Position numbers and translations under genes: made by a program
Notes under the pieces: generated by a model
What the model was told of the DNA's origin: nothing
Databases searched by the model: none
The model's input: the letters and a program-made list of their open reading frames with translations, nothing else
In this document: positions 43,357-46,271 of the stretch, piece after piece
How positions within the stretch are numbered: position 1 is the stretch's first letter
Layout: every line of letters starts with the position of its first letter
Source: Treponema sp.
GTDB lineage: Bacteria > Spirochaetota > Spirochaetia > Treponematales > Breznakiellaceae
Direction of reading: 5' to 3'
Length of the DNA stretch: 46,271 nucleotides
Assembly: GCA_031265845.1 (NCBI GenBank)
Contig: JAISCC010000058.1
Location: 1 to 46,271 of the forward strand

Positions 43357-44901
43357 TCACGACGCGGGTTTTAACGCCGGAAACAGAATCACGTCGCGTA
43401 TGGAGGCGCTGTCCGTCAGGAACATGACGAGCCGGTCTATGCCGATACCCATGCCGCCAGTCGGAGGCATGCCGATTTCAAGGCTCGCTATAAAATCCTC
43501 GTCAAGCTGATACGCCTCATCATCGCCAAGTTCGCGCTCCCGCGCCTGTTGGCGGAAGCGGTCGAACTGGACAATGGGATCGTTCAACTCTGAATAGGCG
43601 TTGGCAAGCTCTCGCCCATAGACGAACGCCTCAAATCGTTCGGTCATGTCCGGATTATCCGGCTTTTGTTTTGTAAGCGGTGAAATATCGGTCGGATAAT
43701 CCACGACAAAGGTGGGCTGTATGAGTTTTTCTTCGGCAAATCGCTCAAACGCCGCGTTCATAATATCCCCACGGGTGCAATCCGGTAGCTTCTTTTTAAG
43801 GGCGTCAACCAGATGGAACTCTTGCGCGGCTTTGCGGGCGTCTTCATCAGAGTGTATGCGGTCGAAATCTGGTCCGCCATTTTCTGTAATGGCATCCAGC
43901 ATGGCGATGCGCCGCCAGGGAGCCGCAAACTCCAACTCCGTCCCCTGATACACGACCGTGGTCGAGCCGCACACCGCGCGCGCAGTCTCGGCGGCGAGAT
44001 TTTCGCACAGTTCCATCATGCCGTGATAGTCCGTATACGCCTGATACAGCTCTAGCATGGTGAAGTCCGGGCTATGCCGGGTGTCTACGCCTTCGTTGCG
44101 GAAATCCTTGCCAAGCTCATACACCCGTTCCATGCCGCCGACAATGCACCGCTTGAGGTACAATTCAGTGGCGATGCGCAGATGAAGCTGAAGGTTCAAC
44201 GCATTGGACTTTGTAACAAACGGGCGAGCCGCGGCGCCTGACGCGATGGTTGAAAGCACGGGAGTCTCAACCTCAAGAAACCCTCTTGCGTCAAGAAAGG
44301 CGCGGACAATTGAGATGATTTTTGCGCGTTTCTGGAATGTTTCAAAAGACTGCCGGTTCATAATGAGATCAAGGTACCGCCTGCGGTACCGTATTTCCGT
44401 ATCCTGCAAGCCGTGATATTTTTCAGGAAGCGGTTCGAGTCCCTTTGCCAGAAGCGTAACGGACGCCGCATGCACTGAAATCTCGCCGCGTTTGGTCTTG
44501 AAAACCACGCCTTCTACGCCCACAAAGTCGCCTATATCGTAGGACTTCACCTCGCCGTAAGCTTCGTCGCCGATGTCATTAACGCTGATATACGCCTGTA
44601 TTCTGCCGTCCCGATCCTGAATATCCGCGAAAGACGATTTTCCCATGCTGCGGAACGACATGAGCCGCCCCGCGATGGAAACGTCTGTTCCTTCGAGCGT
44701 CTCAAACCGCTCTTTTATTTCAATAGAATGATAGGTCTGTTTAAACGCCCTATGATTGAACGGGTCTTTTCCTTCTTTTTGCAAAGAAAAAAGTTTTTCA
44801 CGCCTGATGCGCGCCTGTTCGGAATAAGTGCGCTCTTCGCTTTTTTCTCTATTTTCCGTGTTTTCCACGTTTTCTGATTCTATGTTCTCTCCATGCGTCA
44901 T
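43357..44901 (-). CDS. lysS: Lysyl-tRNA synthetase, class II
   Basis: The 514-residue enzyme has an N-terminal OB-fold anticodon domain (SIAGRLMSFRSMGKSSFADI) after an acidic extension rich in E and N. The class II catalytic core has motif 2 in FRNEGVDTRHSPDFTMLELY and motif 3 in GMGIGIDRLVMFLT. It charges tRNA-Lys. The ATG at 44901 follows GAGG. The promoter TTGTCA-17-TATAAT lies just upstream. It converges with the protease gene, with stops adjacent. Confidence 0.96.
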   Translation of the reverse strand: MTHGENIESENVENTENREKSEERTYSEQARIRREKLFSLQKEGKDPFNHRAFKQTYHSIEIKERFETLEGTDVSIAGRLMSFRSMGKSSFADIQDRDGRIQAYISVNDIGDEAYGEVKSYDIGDFVGVEGVVFKTKRGEISVHAASVTLLAKGLEPLPEKYHGLQDTEIRYRRRYLDLIMNRQSFETFQKRAKIISIVRAFLDARGFLEVETPVLSTIASGAAARPFVTKSNALNLQLHLRIATELYLKRCIVGGMERVYELGKDFRNEGVDTRHSPDFTMLELYQAYTDYHGMMELCENLAAETARAVCGSTTVVYQGTELEFAAPWRRIAMLDAITENGGPDFDRIHSDEDARKAAQEFHLVDALKKKLPDCTRGDIMNAAFERFAEEKLIQPTFVVDYPTDISPLTKQKPDNPDMTERFEAFVYGRELANAYSELNDPIVQFDRFRQQARERELGDDEAYQLDEDFIASLEIGMPPTGGMGIGIDRLVMFLTDSASIRDVILFPALKPAS

Positions 44902-44916
44902 AAAAACCTCGTCGGC

Positions 44917-44945
44917 ATTATAAGGGAAACGGATGTTTTTGACAA
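44917..44945 (-). promoter_or_regulatory. lysS promoter
   Basis: On the minus strand TTGTCA (44940-44945) and a consensus TATAAT (44917-44922) are 17 bases apart, followed by a 15-base gap containing GAGG before the ATG. Confidence 0.75.
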
Positions 44946-45017
44946 GGGCGCGATTTCAAAATGCCGTCCATCCTGACAGCGAGTTTGGAAACGAGTTGAA
45001 AACGGATGAGGAATCAT

Positions 45018-45500
45018 CTAAAAAGCCTCCTTACATAGCCACGCCAGTTCCCCAACGCGCCCGCCCGCCGCATTTTCTCCGCCGTTCTGTAAAGTTGCCG
45101 CCGCCGCCGCCATAAGCGACCGTTCAATATCCCTGGGCGGCAAGTTCCGCAAGGCTAAACACTTCCCGGTAATGCTCAGGGAGCCAGCGCACCGCGCGGG
45201 CAATCTGATTGCTTGGGCTTTCCGCTGTTCCCAAAAGCCTAAAATTCTCCTCCGGGCCGGTCAAAAGGTACTAGGGAATTTCCCGCATAATCATGGGCGC
45301 GACAACCGGAATCCGCTCCGGGGCGTCAAGCGCATTTAAGAAGCGCAGACACGCTTCCAGCATACGGCGCCCGCTTCCGCGACCGTCAGCCCTTGTACGC
45401 CTTGCCAGGGGTCCGGGGTTTGACCTCGGCGGCAAGTATGACTTATCGTGGGCAAATTCAACCCGTGGGCGATATACCAGCCTTCCCTAAAATGGAAACC
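45018..45500 (-). pseudogene. Fossil of an AraC_N-type transcription regulator
   Basis: In one minus-strand frame (about 45370 to 45124) the sequence reads MLEACLRFLNALDAPERIPV, VAPMIMREI, an in-frame TAG, then LLTGPEENFRLLGTAESPSN and QIARAVRWLPEHYREVFSLA followed by a stop. This is the effector-binding half of AraC regulators of the AraC_N type, up to the start of the HTH. A shifted frame before it (YIAHGLNLPTIS, about 45489) resembles the upstream part. The DNA-binding domain is missing. The last 35 codons down to 45018 (ending GELAWLCKEAF) are of unknown origin. Confidence 0.7.
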
Positions 45501-45647
45501 GCCATCCACTGGACTCGGACTTGCCTTCGTGAACGGCGTCAAGACTGCGGAGAACGCGGTCCTCATCCATACCAACGCGGGATGCCTGCGGGACGCCTGC
45601 TGTAACAGGTTGGAGGCAACGCGAATTCGACCGTAGGTGAGATCACC

Positions 45648-45677
45648 TCTAACCCAGTGGTTAGAACATCTCTAACC
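45648..45677. promoter_or_regulatory. Three alternating 7-bp half-sites, operator-like array
   Basis: TCTAACC (45648-45654), GGTTAGA (45659-45665) and TCTAACC (45671-45677) form two perfect inverted repeats with 4- and 5-base spacers. Their starts are 11 and 12 bases apart, about one helical turn. A related CCTAACC lies at 45750-45756. The array is about 120 bases before the hen1 promoter. A repressor or activator site is the natural reading; the protein is unknown. Confidence 0.55.
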
Positions 45678-45771
45678 CAAGGGGGAGACAAGAATAGCGA
45701 TTAGGAGAGATTCATTTTTCTAAACGGAGAATTGCCTCCTTGCCATAGCCCTAACCAATCCCGCATGTCCA

Positions 45772-45801
45772 TAGAAAAAAAAATGTGTTTCAGGCTATAA
45801 T
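45772..45801 (+). promoter_or_regulatory. hen1 promoter, predicted leaderless
   Basis: A consensus TATAAT (45796-45801) is followed by six bases and the hen1 ATG (45808). The -35 is weak (TAGAAA, 45772-45777, 18-base spacing), as expected of a promoter that needs an activator. No ribosome site is present. Confidence 0.55.
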
Positions 45802-45807
45802 CTGGCT

Positions 45808-46271
45808 ATGTTGTTGACGATTACGTATACCGGTGAAAATCCCACGGATCTGGGATACCTGCTTCACAAGAATCCGGCGAGGCCGCAGTGCGCGGACGCA
45901 AGTTTTGGGCGGCTGTATATGTTTTATCCTGAGACAGGACCCGACTGTTGCACCGCCGCGCTGCTCCTTGATATGGATCCTTTGGATCTGGTTCGGGGCA
46001 GAAAGGGATTGGGCGGCATATTCGATTATGTGCATGACCGGACTTATGTATGTTCTTCTTTTATATGTACCGCTATAGCCGAGGTGTATGGGACAGCCAT
46101 GTCCGGGAGATGCGCCCAAAAACAGGCATTGGCGGATACCCCGCTGGATTTAAGGGCGAGTCTTTTTATGTTGCCTTGCCGGGGCGGCGCGGCGCTGCCG
46201 GAACGGTTGTTTGAACCTCTGGGCTACGAGGTGCATGTTGAGGAAACCGCCTTGCTTGACGAGCAGTTTCC
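45808..46271 (+). CDS. hen1: 3'-terminal RNA ribose 2'-O-methyltransferase Hen1, N-terminal part (cut by window edge)
   Basis: The 154 visible residues match the ligase-activating N-terminal domain of bacterial Hen1. They start MLLTITYTGENPTDLGYLLH, continue ASFGRLYMFYPE, CCTAALLLDMDPLDLVRG, YVCSSFICTAIAEVYGTAMS, MLPCRGG and LFEPLGYEV. The SAM-dependent methyltransferase domain would follow beyond the edge. In known systems Hen1 works with Pnkp: Pnkp heals and seals RNAs cut by ribotoxins, and Hen1 adds a 2'-O-methyl mark at the break so it cannot be cut again. pnkp is usually the next gene, so it is expected just outside the window. The start codon lies 6 bases after the -10, so the mRNA is likely leaderless. 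Confidence 0.92.
   Translation, partial: MLLTITYTGENPTDLGYLLHKNPARPQCADASFGRLYMFYPETGPDCCTAALLLDMDPLDLVRGRKGLGGIFDYVHDRTYVCSSFICTAIAEVYGTAMSGRCAQKQALADTPLDLRASLFMLPCRGGAALPERLFEPLGYEVHVEETALLDEQF

Overview
The window looks like a chromosomal stretch of a Treponema-type spirochaete, most likely from the group that lives in insect guts. The G+C content is near one half. Lipoproteins have spirochaete-style lipoboxes, signalless BspA-like leucine-rich repeat (LRR) proteins are present, diaminopimelate is made through DapL, and the gene order rpsF-ssb-rpsR-DUF2232-rplI-dnaB is the one seen in treponemes. The species assignment is inference.

Layout. 1-2030: the tail of a coiled-coil membrane protein, an unidentified protein with a GYKS-type motif, and a frameshifted, N-terminally truncated fragment of a SacI-like restriction enzyme. 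2030-3084: no convincing gene, but several strong dyads. 3155-7496: three tandem LRR genes whose junctions carry orphan LRR N- and C-terminal modules. 7497-12298: a complete branched-chain amino acid ABC transporter, livKHMGF. 12299-14265: a 15-G tract, an LPP20-like lipoprotein, and a multiply frameshifted pseudogene. 14266-17550, minus strand: a DHH phosphoesterase, a DUF4838-like protein and dapL. 17660-22702, plus strand: the ribosomal/replication cluster and a ComFB-like protein. 22677-31410, minus strand: a WD40-type lipoprotein, rseP, an outer-membrane barrel, a large lipoprotein and a coiled-coil membrane protein. The coiled-coil gene closes an operon read from 35067: argB, argD, nucleotidyltransferase, nucleotidase, coiled-coil. 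35471-41358, minus strand: a PilZ protein, an SDF-family symporter, rsmA, comEC and a HEAT-like exported protein. 41420-42630: gene debris (fragments of ileS and of a D12-class adenine methyltransferase). 42628-44901: a CPBP protease and lysS. 45124-46271: the fossil of an AraC_N regulator, an array of inverted half-sites, and the start of hen1, which runs off the right edge.

Functional view. The backbone is housekeeping: amino-acid uptake, lysine and arginine synthesis, translation, replication, envelope maintenance and two candidate cyclic-di-GMP receptors. Accessory genes have repeatedly arrived and decayed, leaving pieces of a restriction enzyme, a DNA methyltransferase, a regulator, a duplicated aminoacyl-tRNA synthetase and a repeat family.

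The observations most worth following are: (i) a recurrent promoter layout in which the -10 box lies 6 to 8 nt before the start codon, predicting leaderless mRNAs for hen1, argB, rseP, the symporter and an ileS-derived minigene; (ii) the three-half-site operator-like array before hen1; (iii) the cut-and-paste junctions of the LRR cluster, one of which puts an LRR N-terminus in frame in front of livK; and (iv) an ileS promoter and N-terminus now driving a CPBP protease gene.
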